Positions 1 to 8,934 of a DNA stretch of 49,658 nucleotides are shown piece after piece. Position 1 is the stretch's first letter, and each line of letters opens with the position of its first letter. The notes under the pieces were generated by a model that searched no databases, had not been told where the DNA came from, and saw only the letters and a program-made list of their open reading frames with translations. The position numbers and the translations under genes were made by a program. Location: NCBI GenBank assembly GCA_015680685.1, contig MNCI01002956.1, positions 1-49,658 of the forward strand, in the 5' to 3' direction. Origin of the DNA: Gnetum montanum. Lineage: Eukaryota > Streptophyta > Gnetopsida > Gnetales > Gnetaceae.

Positions 1-41
1 TATTCGTATGGTAGAGTGTAGGGGTACCTCGCCACTCATCA
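1..41 (+). repeat. 3' end of an LTR (TGATGAG/CTCATCA family), cut by window edge
   Basis: These 41 bases match the last 41 bases of the LTRs ending at 1325 and 6573, including the stretch GGGGTACCTCGCCACTCATCA-like end and the CTCATCA terminus. No tRNA-Asp primer site follows, so this is the end of a 3' LTR or of a solo LTR. The rest lies outside the window. It abuts the kinase fragment directly, so it probably inserted into it. Confidence 0.85.
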
Positions 42-45
42 GTGA

Positions 46-267
46 CTCAACTATTTACATCATGATGAAGGAATAGATCATAACATCAAACTAGAGAATG
101 TATTGGATGATTATACCACTCTCAAGCTTCTTAATTTCAAAATATATCCTGTGATGGAAGGAAATCTTGATTATCCAATGGCATCATCTTCTTGGGCTAT
201 GAAATCTTTATTGGTTGTATTACTTCAAGTATGGGTTTTCTTATTTTCACCTTCTTTTAAAATTTAA
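46..267 (+). pseudogene. Protein kinase catalytic-loop fragment (gene relic)
   Basis: An open stretch of 73 codons runs between a stop at 43-45 and TAA at 265-267. It reads like the centre of a eukaryotic serine/threonine kinase. A YLH..GI segment leads into DHNIKLENVL, which resembles the HRDIKLENVL catalytic loop with one residue lost and the Arg-Asp pair gone. Then LKLLNFK stands where a kinase has LKLxDFG. After an apparent deletion, SSSWAMKSLLVVLL resembles the subdomain IX W-S-C-G-V-I-L helix. The catalytic Asp and the DFG Asp are both missing, so it cannot be active. It is either a piece of a decayed host gene or kinase sequence carried by a mobile element. The match is from memory of the family; CIPK-like or receptor-like subfamily cannot be decided. 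Confidence 0.5.
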
Positions 268-356
268 ATAAAATATTTCTCTTTGAAAATATAAATAATA
301 TTTTCATTCATAACGAAGAATCTATGCTAGATGGTTTTTCAAGAGTATGGAGTTAG

Positions 357-391
357 TGTTGAAGATGTATTTCAAAATATATATTTCCACC
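357..391 (+). repeat. Copia-type miniature element, 5' LTR, first part
   Basis: Starts TGTTGAAGATGTATTTC, a typical Copia LTR beginning, and aligns with 7187-7221 of the second LTR. It breaks off exactly where E1 begins and resumes at 6579. Confidence 0.7.
387..391. other. Target site duplication of E1 (left copy, CCACC)
   Basis: CCACC lies directly before the TGATGAG start of the E1 5' LTR and is repeated at 6574-6578 directly after the 3' LTR. A perfect 5-bp duplication is the usual mark of Ty3/gypsy integration and shows that both LTRs belong to one insertion. Confidence 0.9.
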
Positions 392-416
392 TGATGAGAT
401 GCGATTTGCATAGGCT

Positions 417-511
417 GCAATATCGCGTCCACCGCGATATCGCATCCCCTGCGATATCGCGTACGTGATATCGCGTCTTCCCTACAATAACGTGTCCGCA
501 ATATCGTAGTC
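417..511. promoter_or_regulatory. Cluster of GCGATATCGC palindromes in U3
   Basis: About five overlapping copies, some mutated, of the palindrome GCGATATCGC occur here and join through GTAC into larger palindromes. They sit between the LTR start and the TATA box, where enhancer elements are expected. The 3' LTR has a similar cluster at 5685-5760 with a different copy number. Confidence 0.6.
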
Positions 512-522
512 TGCCACCATAT

Positions 523-531
523 CTATAAATA
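523..531 (+). promoter_or_regulatory. TATA box of E1 5' LTR
   Basis: CTATAAATA, a near-consensus plant TATA box, conserved at 5774-5782 in the 3' LTR. Transcription should begin roughly 30 bases downstream, defining the U3/R border. Confidence 0.7.
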
Positions 532-1326
532 AGACGTGGCTCTCCCTTGTTTAGCATAGATAGAATAGAGTAGCGAATCTCTAGCAGTTTGACCACTCCA
601 GAGATAGATTATTTTTCCCATGTCTATCCGTAGTGTGGTGAATGTAATTGTACGGTGTCTTATTCAAGTGTGACGTACTTGGACATGCACATGACCAGCA
701 ATAAAGATCGAGATTACTTCATCATTGTAGCAGTCACTTTATTGTTTATTTCTTTATTTATTTAATGTTATTTATTTCTTTCTCTCTCACCCTTAAACTC
801 CTAGAATGCGGTATGAGTATGACTTGATTATGAGAATCTAAGGATGTGTACAGTTAGTTAAGGAATCAGCTACTCATCACAATGCGGAACAAGTATGACT
901 TGATTACGAGCATTTTAAGTGTGACTACTTGGTAGCCCAGTGGCGTACCTAGGATCTACGCTTGGTAATCCCAGTGGTAGTCGTGCACGAGATCCAAGAT
1001 GTGTATGGTTAATCAAGGAATCGGTTGCTCATCGCACTTAGGCTAGATTAGATTCTCTTACTCTTTTCCTCCTAACTTAGCTTAGTTAATAATTACTTTC
1101 CACTACCTTTAGGAGTAGCATAGATTAGGAACACATCATACACCTCACTCTGGACTAAACCATACGTGACAAATATAATACTAGTCCATGTGGGAAGACA
1201 ACGAACTGCGACTTAAGGATCACTATCTAGATGCCACAACTAGTCTGTCTGTGGAGTTCGACTGGATCACGCGTGCTACACTCGTTTCGTATGGTTGAGT
1301 GTAGTGGGTACCTCGCCACTCATCAT

Positions 1327-1345
1327 TGGCGTCGTTGCTAGGGAT
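1327..1345 (+). other. Primer binding site, tRNA-Asp type
   Basis: TGGCGTCGTTGCTAGGGAT lies one base after the LTR. It matches the complement of the plant tRNA-Asp 3' end at 16 of 19 positions; the three differences are all transitions. Elements A and D carry the same site in more decayed form (21474-21492 and 22458-22476). Confidence 0.85.
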
Positions 1346-1456
1346 GGTGCTAGTTATTTAGATTAGTTATATCATACAAGGTCACTGTAAAGGACTTAAC
1401 GATATATCTCTTAAAAAGAAGTAATTATAAAAAGTCACATAAATTCACACACAACA

Positions 1457-2911
1457 ATGCCTCTCCTACAAGACGATAATAATTCCACACTTAATGAGGA
1501 AGTTCATTGGAGAACCAACGAACTATATGACGATGAAGATTGGAGTATACAACCTGAAGTGGGAGTTTCTTATAAAAATGAACAAAAAAAACGTCATCAT
1601 AACTTACAAGATGACGATGAACCCCCACTGGCCACTACAAGATTAATGAAAATACAAGAGGCTGTTTGAATCTCATGTAGGCATTGTAAAGAGAGAATAC
1701 TACCCAGGCTCGATTTAAATAACTTTCCTAAATTTTCGGGAGGCTATGACTTAGATCCGCATCAACATTTACTAGCTTTCTACGATGCCTGCACATGGAA
1801 TAACATTAATAACGGGTGGCAAAAACTTACGCTCTTTCCCATGACACTCGTTGACCAAGCTAAAGTATGGTATAGATCATTAAAACCAAATTCGATACGA
1901 TGCTAGTCAATGATGGTAGAGGTGTTTAACGAAAAATATCAAACCTACGCAAGAGTATCAGCCTTGAGGAAGAAAATCCAAGGATGGAAACAAGAAAAAC
2001 ATGAACCCTTGGACATGGCCTTAGAAAGATATTATGCATTTTTCAACAACTGTCCAGGCCATGGGTTTTCCGAGGAAAGGCTAATGTACCATATTATCAA
2101 TGGGCTATGTAATGAAACAAGAGAGACCTTAGGAACGTATGCCCAAGGTCAACTATATGAACTACGAACCCATCAAATCCAAGAGCTTATCAANCATTGG
2201 GGAAACACGTTACATCTAGAGTTCGTACAGAGATACTGTGTTTGATCACAGTGGCAACAATCCCAGTCATGGGGGAATCCACCCTTAGACTAGAGGCACC
2301 CTTCATATTATCCGAATCCAAATGCTTATCATGTTCAACACCCTGTTTCTCCAACTAGGCCAACATACTCTATCTCACCACAATACCAGTCTCCAAAATA
2401 CTATCAGCCCATACCTCCAACACAACCATCACCTTATGCACCTTATATTCCTCCTAATTTTCAGCATTTTCATCCTTTCCCTCCTTATGCAATGCCACCA
2501 ATTGTTCCTAAGGTGTTTGTGCCACAGCAACAACCCATGAACAACACTTGTGCTACTGCTACTAATAGCAATGAAAAGCCTCCTCAACATCAAAGGCGTC
2601 CTTTCTTTAAACATGGTCGTAGGAAGGGACAACACAATTCTGAGGCCACTGCACCTTCCAACCCAGCACAAGTCCAACAATGTGGTGCACGCTTACCTTC
2701 AAACCCAATGCCTCATGTAACTTCATCAGGGCCACCAACTCACACTCCAACAACCATAGGGCCCAATGGACACAACCATGGGAGGCATCATTCTAATCCT
2801 TGCATATCATCTTCCAGTCCCAAACATCATAGTCGGTCAACTGGTTATCCGGGAACTACATCAGATAAAGTGCCCCACTATGCTTACTATAATCAATTGT
2901 GTGAACCCTAA
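1457..2911 (+). pseudogene. gag: Gag polyprotein of E1, four in-frame stops
   Basis: A single reading frame of 484 codons runs from ATG at 1457 to TAA at 2909-2911, with no frameshift but with stops at 1667, 1904, 2243 and 2291. The N-terminal third is acidic. The retrotransposon Gag core follows: NNFPKFSGGYDLDPHQHL, then QAKVWYRSL, then the IQGWKQEKHEPLDMALERYY segment and GLCNETRETL. This aligns with the Gag of element A (AKEVKRWYRSL-like and IQGWK at 20100-20260, minus strand). The C-terminal third is rich in Pro, Tyr, Gln and His and lacks the CCHC knuckle present in A and B. There is one ambiguous base at 2194. Product: capsid/nucleocapsid protein of the virus-like particle; now non-functional. 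Confidence 0.88.
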
Positions 2912-4574
2912 GGGGATAAGTATGGACCAGTTCCAATATTTCCAACATGTAAGGATCCTTATCTTTCATTTATTAATCCTTGCCATACTCAACTGATTAG
3001 TTATAGGGGATATCAACCATTTCAATAACAAGCAGAATTAATAATCATTTTCATTTTCTTTAATTTTACAACTTTTTGTTTTCCAATTTTTCATTTTTCA
3101 CTTTTTGTTTTATCTTTTTTATCTTTTTGTGTTTGTGTTTTCATGTGTTTTTAAGTAATCTCATCTACAAATAAAATACTCATGTGGATCGTTGGTTGAG
3201 GTGTGTTCTATGTTATTAAGTCATGAGTGATCAATTATTTGGAACAATGAGCCCATTACACCCACTCATCCAGTCTACAAATAAGAGGTTCTGTTCAAGG
3301 GTACAGTGATATTCTTGAAATTTCTAAACTTAAAAATTAATTTTGTGTTATTGTAACCAGAATGAAGAAGGATGGACCAAGAGGGAATGATTAGGGTGTG
3401 ACATCAAGGGGACTTGTGGATTCTCTTTGGTGACGCCTATGGGAGTTATCATGCAATATGGTTGTACTAAGATCCTTGTAGATCTAATGAAAATGGGAGT
3501 AAGAGTAATCAAAAGGGCACTCAAAAATTAAACGCTATTCTAGGGGATTCCACTGGAAAGACATGCACCCATGCCTGAAGGTTGGTGGCTTCTCTAGATT
3601 TAGTAAAGTAAAAAAAGAAAAAGGAAGTTCCACAAAACAAAATCACTCCTCCCTTGAACAAAACACCAAGTGATTGTACGCCTTGTTGTTATGGTACTCT
3701 CATAGTTGTTCACCATTGGATGAAATGATGCGATGCCACTGATTGAAGGATGGACTTGGTCCTGATCTTGAAACGATGGGTTAATAACACCTTAATCATG
3801 CTTTTCACACAAGATTCACTATGTCCTGGGTTAGTTACCTCATGTCCCAATCTCTACGATCCCTTTATATACTTCACCTCATCTCACTGTTCGTGTAATT
3901 GTAGCTCGTGACCCATGTAACATAGAATTTTCATCTCATTCTGGTGATATTTACATGTGTGTGTTTTGTGGAGTTTTCGGATTACATTTGACCATTCTAG
4001 TGCCCACAGACACTTTAAGTGTGGTTACACAAAGGCATTATAGGTTGAAACCTATTGTGGGGAGGATCCACTTGTGTAATTGTTTTGTAATCTTCACTTA
4101 TGACATAGCTCACACACACCATTTATTACCCTCAACGTATTGTTCATGATGTTCTTTCCCTTATTACTATCCCTCTGAATCAACATTCCTATGAACCATC
4201 AGATAGCCTTTTTCTCCCATCCGAGGTCTTTATTGATAAAGACACCATCATAATTTTCATGCCTTCAGAACTAGTTGAATTACCCTAGAACCCTTTAATA
4301 ATTATCCATATGTCCTTATTTTACATCGTTTAATTTCAAAGAAATATTAAAAATTTGGTACATTCTCTAAGTGCCCTAACTTCAATAAAAATATATATAT
4401 ACATGACCCCCCTATGCTAATCAACATTATTTGCAACTATTCATGCAGGGCTTATTTTTCAAATTTATCTCTACATCTTGTGATTATGTGTCCCATCATA
4501 TCCATAACTTGCTCGCTGGTACTCGATTTTCATTTCGTTTGAACCTACTTGACCTCGGAGTGTTCAGCTTAGTC

Positions 4575-4586
4575 GTGGGGGAGGGG
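4575..4586 (+). promoter_or_regulatory. Internal polypurine tract upstream of the 3' ORF
   Basis: GTGGGGGAGGGG within CTTAGTCGTGGGGGAGGGG. Element A has CTTAGTTGTTGGGGAGGGGG in the equivalent place (13202-13221, minus strand), directly beside the assembly gap. It resembles the 3' tract at 5651-5659 but is not followed by an LTR, so it may act as a second plus-strand priming site. Confidence 0.45.
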
Positions 4587-4879
4587 CACATGACGAATAG
4601 CACATAAATTTTTTGAAATTCATCATCTCCTGAAGGACATCTTGAAGCATAATTAGTTGTAACACCTAGAATAAATGTGTCAAAAATAATTTCATCCCCT
4701 TAGCTATATTAGAAAATTAAATTTGGAAACCACCTAAGTAAAGAGGACTCAACACTATAATCTTTTGGAGACATGTTCTTCCAATAATTAACATCACACA
4801 GAAATAAAGTAAATCTATTACGGCAAGCAGTAAGGTATAACCTAACTTTGGTAATAACCTTACTAACGATTGGTCTCGT

Positions 4880-4889
4880 GTGATTGCAG
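4880..4889 (+). promoter_or_regulatory. Probable splice acceptor directly before the 3' ORF start
   Basis: GTGATTGCAG ends exactly at the ATG of the 3' ORF. Element A keeps TTGATTGCAA before the same MAPKRG start, with only the last base changed. An acceptor here would express the 3' ORF from a spliced subgenomic RNA, as has been proposed for env-like ORFs of Athila-type elements. Confidence 0.5.
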
Positions 4890-5486
4890 ATGGCCCCGAA
4901 ACGTGGACAATAGGAAGGTCCTGCTCAAGGTGTGATCAAACGATCTCAGAGAGGTGGAAGATAAGATCCTACCGGACAACATGCAGAACATGAGGAACAA
5001 TCATTCAGCATTTATCAAGAAGATCCTCCTACCAGACGGTTTGGGTAGGCAGAAGTAGGAGATACCCTCTCTGAAAGCGGTGCCTAGTACTTAAGGGAAA
5101 TGTACCAATTTTGGCACAATAAGGAAAAAGGTACCATGGTTAACATTTGTGGTATGACTATTTATTTTTCTATTCAAGCCATTTCAAAAGTATTAAACCT
5201 TTCAAATATAGGGCCAAGGGTTGCCTAGAACCAGATGGAAACTTTTAGAACAGAGCAACTTAATAAATTGTTGATAGAGAATAAAAGGGTGGCAAAAAAA
5301 AAAGAGAAGGTTGACTGGGCTGCCTCTATGGCACAAGTGCAAACTTACATGCACGCCAAGGAACTCAAGGCCTTACAAGAGGAGAAACTCCAGGCCATAC
5401 TTCAACACCATCAAATCCCAAGACCTGGAGCGCAAGAAAAGGGAAAGACACCTATGGAGGAGCCACCGCCACCAGGAACTACATGA
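4890..5486 (+). pseudogene. 3' ORF of E1, shortened (coiled-coil protein), in-frame stops
   Basis: One frame of 199 codons from ATG 4890 to TGA 5484-5486, with several internal stops and no frameshift. It starts MAPKRG. A central YLREMYQFWHNKEKG segment aligns with YLGETYQYWHNKQADA in element A. Then comes a charged coiled coil (FRTEQLNKLLIENKRVAKKK, then DWAASMAQVQTYMHAKEL) and the C-terminal EEKLQAILQHHQ and MEEPPPPG. The A version is about 930 codons long, so roughly two thirds has been deleted. The domain in A resembles the family called putative plant transposon protein, which I recall from retroelement-linked plant proteins. Function unknown; its place, between pol and the 3' LTR, is that of the env-like ORF of Athila elements. 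Confidence 0.7.
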
Positions 5487-5650
5487 GTTCCACCATTTTA
5501 TAGTGTAGCATTTTTTTTCTGTATTGTGTCTACCCACACTGCGGCATCATTTCCTTTTTTGTTTTTCCAGTTAATAATCCCATACCTATCCACTGTGTAA
5601 TCAATGAAGCTTGTTCTCCTTGTAACTCGAGGATGAGTTTTTATTCAGTC

Positions 5651-5659
5651 GTGGGGGTA
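5651..5659 (+). promoter_or_regulatory. 3' polypurine tract of E1
   Basis: GTGGGGGTA directly before the 3' LTR. Element A has the same context in the same place (AACTCGAGGA, then AGTCATAGGGGTA, minus strand at 9805-9840), which supports it as the plus-strand primer. Confidence 0.75.
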
Positions 5660-6573
5660 TGATGAGACACGATTCGCATAGGCTGCGATATCGCGTACGC
5701 GATATCACATCCACTGCAATATCGCGTCTTCCCTATGATATCGTGTACACAATATCATAGTCTATCGTCATATCTATAAATAAGATGCAGATCTCCCTTG
5801 TTTAGCATAGATAGAATAGAGTAGTGAAGCTTTGGTAGTTTGACCACTCCAGAGATAGATTATTTTTCCTGTGTCTTCCTGTAGTGTGGTGAATGTAATT
5901 GTACGATGTCTTATTCAAGTGTGACATACTTGGACACGCACATGACCGGCAATAAAGATCGAGATTACTTCATCATTGCAGCAGTCACTTTGTTGTTTAG
6001 TTGTTTATTTATTTAATGTTTTTTACTACTTTCTCTCTCACCCTTAAACTCCTAGAATGCAGTATGAGTATGACTTGATTACGAGCATCTAAGGATGTGT
6101 ACAGTTAGTCAAGGAATCAGCTACTCATCACAACATGGAACGAGTACGACTTGATTACGAGCATTTAAGTGTGACTACTTGGTAGCCTAGTGGAATACCT
6201 AGGATCTGCGCTTGGTAATCCCAGTGGTAGTCATGCACGAGGTCCAGGATGTGTACGATTGATCAGGGAATCGGTTGCTCATTGCACTTAGGCTAGATTA
6301 GATTCTCTTGCCCTTTTCCTCCTAGCTAGGCTTAGTTAATTATTACTTTCCATTGCCTTCAAGAGTAGCATAGATTAGGAACACATCATACACCTCACTC
6401 TGGGCTAAACCATACTTGAAAAATATAACACTAGTCCAGGTGGGAAGACAGCGAACTGTGACCTAAGGTAACTGTCTAGGTGCCACAACTAGTCCATATG
6501 TGGAGTTTGACCAGATCACGTGTGCTATGCTCGTTTCATATGGTTGAGTGTAGGGGTACCTCACCACTCATCA
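5660..6573 (+). repeat. E1 3' LTR
   Basis: 914 bp, TGATGAG to CTCATCA. Near its start, 5685-5708 is a 24-base palindrome with one mismatch: two GCGATATCGC units joined through GTAC. Further mutated units run to 5760, and the TATA box is at 5774-5782. It aligns with the 5' LTR along its whole length; the length difference lies mostly in the palindrome cluster. Confidence 0.92.
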
Positions 6574-6578
6574 CCACC
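6574..6578. other. Target site duplication of E1 (right copy, CCACC)
   Basis: Identical to 387-391. Confidence 0.9.
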
Positions 6579-6810
6579 TTTTAAAAAATCTAATAGTTTT
6601 AGATTACAAAGATGTTAATTACCATCTCATTCCATGCCATTGATGGAATACTCATGTATAAATTGGACTGAGTGGTTAATGCAAAAGTGCATTATCATAG
6701 GCCTCAGTCTGGCCTAGGATGTGAAATCTTATTTTCATTTTATAGTCTTCTCTCTCATTTTTATTTTTTTTGTGCTTATTTTTTTCTATTCTAAATTTTA
6801 AAATTTGATA
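6579..6810 (+). repeat. Copia-type miniature element, 5' LTR, second part
   Basis: Continues the LTR broken at 391. It aligns with 7222-7446: both contain TTACAAAGAT, CATTTCATGTCAT-like text, GGCCTAGGATGTG and the terminal AAATTTTAAAATTTGATA. Confidence 0.75.
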
Positions 6811-6822
6811 TATTATCAAAGT
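6811..6822 (+). other. Primer binding site, tRNA-iMet type, decayed
   Basis: TATTATCAAAGT directly follows the LTR and matches TGGTATCAGAGC at 8 of 12 positions, as expected for an old Copia-type element; the next bases, GTGGTTG, also fit the usual continuation. Confidence 0.55.
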
Positions 6823-7186
6823 GTGGTTGTTAATCCTAAATGTTTCTATGGTTGTGGTCATCAATCTTCACTAACTGACTACCTTCATGTTTTTTAGCTA
6901 CCAATTTTTGCTCTCTGATATTATGATATTCTAGCAAGTTTATAGAAGTTCCAACCATCCTTTATAACAATGATCATTTCATTATTTCATTTTTGAGTTA
7001 TTTAGTTGTTTAATGATCATTTCATTACTATTGCTTGGTGCATCACTTAATATTTTAGTGGTTATTCCATCACTACTTTAGAGATCATTCCACTGTTGCT
7101 TCTTGTTTTACTGCTTGAAAAAATTATTCATTGTTCAAAGGCAAACTATGGTTTTGGCATTGTGACTAGCATAATTTGAGAGGGGA
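6823..7186 (+). other. Interior of the miniature element, with purine tract
   Basis: No coding potential. It holds several loose copies of a motif like ATCATTTCATTACTATTGCTTG between 6968 and 7115. It ends in GAGAGGGGA (7178-7186), the expected purine tract directly before the 3' LTR. Confidence 0.6.
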
Positions 7187-7446
7187 CATTAGAGATGTAT
7201 TTAGAAATATCTATTCCTACTTCTCTTAGAATTTAGTAGTTTCATGTTACAAAGATAGTAGTTATCATATCATTTCATGTCATAGATGGAAACAATAATC
7301 TATAAATTAAAATTAAAAGGCTAATATGAAAGGGCCTCAGTGTAGGTCCTAGTTTGGCCTAGGATGTGGAATCCCATTTTCATTCTTTAGCCTTCTATCT
7401 CATATTTTGAATAGATTAGTTTCATTTTAAATTTTAAAATTTGATA
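7187..7446 (+). repeat. Copia-type miniature element, 3' LTR
   Basis: 260 bp, starting CATTAGAGATGTATTTAG (the original TG now reads CA) and ending TTTGATA. It aligns with the split 5' LTR. Confidence 0.72.
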
Positions 7447-8158
7447 ATTGGAGAAAGAATATTGTTCAAAGGTGATGTATACAGCTTTAGAGTGGTTACC
7501 TTAGAACTCATTAGAACATCAAAGTTCACACATGAAATGTTATTAAGGGATCTTCATGGCCTTAGAAGGGAAATCAAAAAAAAAAAAAAACCATTAAAAA
7601 TATTATAAAGGCAATAGATGAAGTTGAAGTGGACAAAGATGTAAACATATCAATGGTAGAAAGAAATTTGAAAAGGCCAAATATTTTAGAGTATAACTTA
7701 ATCCATCAAACCTCAAAATGAAGATATAAAAATTTTACTTTCTACCAAAGAATCCTTACTTAAAAATAAAGATTAGGAAACCAAGTAGCTAGAAGACTAA
7801 GCAATGGGAATTCAACAAGAATTAGAGGTAGCTAGAAAAGAAAAACGTATAGATCAAAATTTTATATAATTACCTAGCTTCCAAGAATTTGTTTCTAACC
7901 TTAAATATCAAAAGGAATGGGTTTTTTAGGAAAATAACCAATTTAATTAGATTAAATAGCAGAAAGCCACATATGAAGCAATTACTGTTAGAGCCCAACA
8001 ATTAGTGGCAATAGTTGCAAGGATCAAAGTTACTTTTCCCTAGCATAAAAAAGAATTCATTGATAGCACCATGATGATATCTTTTAAAATTATAATGGAT
8101 ATTGACTAGTGAAAAAGAGCTATACTAAAGCTTATGTGAATATAGCTAATAAAACATT
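7447..8158 (+). other. AT-rich stretch of unknown origin
   Basis: About 700 bases, very AT-rich, with a run of 15 A at about 7569-7583. A plus-strand frame near 7800-8110 reads as a lysine- and glutamine-rich, helix-like protein (for example LPSFQEFVSNLKYQKEW and TYEAITVRAQQLVAIVARIK) broken by many stops. I do not recognise it; it may be the decayed coiled-coil end of an element ORF. Confidence 0.3.
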
Positions 8159-8934
8159 TGATGTAAATGACTATGATATCATAAATGTGATACTGTAGCT
8201 CAATATATGATGTCTTAGATATGATGTAGTAGACCATGATCATGCTTATAAGTGTGAGCCATCATCATTTCAAGTGGCATGTTTTAGACTTCCCTTAAGT
8301 GAAATTCTTGGAATTTTTTTCTTTTTGAATTTAGAGTTAGTTGCAAATGCCTACAGTGTGGTGAATTACAATTGTACGACATCTTTATTTAAGTGAATTA
8401 TTCATAGACATAATTTATGACCAACAATAAAGATCGAGATTTTTCTTCATCATTGTAGCATCTCACATAGAATATATTTACATTTCTATGTCATTTATTT
8501 TTACTTTTTCATTTACATTTCCTACACCATTTACCTTTCTATTGTTTGTTAATATGAATGAAATAAGTACAACTAGTTTCGAGCATAAAATGTAATTTTT
8601 TGGTAACTTAGTAGTGAATTTGCTTGATTGGCTTATTGGTAAAGTTACTTGACAATCCCAATAAAAATTACATCAACCTAGGATGTGTACAACAAGCTAG
8701 GAAAGAATACTCATTGCTAATAGGCTAGAATAGCTTTATATTCTCATTGTATTTAGTAAATAGAATTTATATCCATTTTCACTATGTTTTCCATTAGCAC
8801 ATGCAGAGCCACACAACATCATCTCATCATGCATCTCACTAATAATTAAATCATATATTTTGCATTTTGCTAACACAAAGTGAGAAGACAATGATTGCAA
8901 ACTTATCATCAACTCATTAGTATACTTACATTGT
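8159..8934 (+). repeat. Old LTR D, first part (split by element A)
   Basis: Begins TGATG with TGATATCA-type palindromes near 8173-8225. The downstream part aligns with the E1 LTR: CTACAGTGTGGTGAAT, TTGTACGACATCTTTATT, AATAAAGATCGAGAT, CCTAGGATGTGTAC and GTGAGAAGACAA. It stops where element A begins and resumes at 22371. The total length of about 862 bp matches the LTRs of A. Divergence is much greater than between the E1 LTRs, so D is older. Confidence 0.72.

Larger units (their letters stand above)
392..1325 (+). repeat. E1 5' LTR
   Basis: 934 bp, TGATGAG at the start and CTCATCA at the end. It contains a palindrome cluster (417-511), a TATA box (523-531) about 130 bp from the start, and a region shared with the 3' LTR throughout. 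The primer site follows after one base. U3 would be only about 160 bp, and R-U5 the long remainder. Confidence 0.92.
2912..4889 (+). other. Non-coding interior of E1 where pol would be
   Basis: About 2 kb with no protease, RT, RNase H or integrase motif in any frame. Short open stretches here (for example 3955-4149) have no recognisable motif. It includes a TATA-like CCCTTTATATAC near 3863 and an internal purine tract at 4575-4586. It may be the remainder of the region between integrase and the 3' ORF after deletion of pol. Confidence 0.6.
392..6573 (+). mobile_element. E1: non-autonomous Athila-like Ty3/gypsy element with gag and 3' ORF, no pol
   Basis: A 6182-bp element with LTRs of 934 and 914 bp bounded by TGATGAG...CTCATCA, a CCACC target duplication, a primer site for tRNA-Asp 1 base inside the 5' LTR, a decayed gag, a long non-coding stretch, a short 3' ORF, and a GTGGGGGTA purine tract before the 3' LTR. 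Its Gag and 3' ORF align with those of element A, and both have the same LTR ends and primer site, so E1 is a shortened relative of A. No protease, RT, RNase H or integrase is present; it would have depended on pol supplied by a relative. The LTRs differ by scattered transitions and by the copy number of a short palindrome. Confidence 0.9.
357..7446 (+). mobile_element. Miniature Copia-type LTR element (TRIM-like), split by E1
   Basis: Two direct repeats of about 265 bp, both starting near AGAGATGTATTT and ending near AAATTTGATA, enclose only about 375 bp. The first repeat is followed by a decayed tRNA-iMet-type primer site. The second is preceded by the purine tract GAGAGGGGA. This is an LTR-PBS-interior-PPT-LTR layout with no coding capacity, as in TRIM elements or internally deleted Copia elements. 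Without the inserted 6.2-kb E1 element and one target copy the unit is about 0.9 kb. Flanking bases (352-356 and 7447-7451) do not match, so the target duplication is not visible. Confidence 0.7.

Noticed and set aside
417-511. Palindromic short repeats as a CRISPR array or replication origin
   Set aside because: Units are joined without regular spacers, lie inside an LTR next to a TATA box, and recur in the other LTR copies; the DNA is clearly plant.
372-596. Minus-strand open stretch of 74 codons
   Set aside because: It runs through the palindrome cluster of the E1 LTR antisense and has no protein similarity; its openness follows from the repeat.
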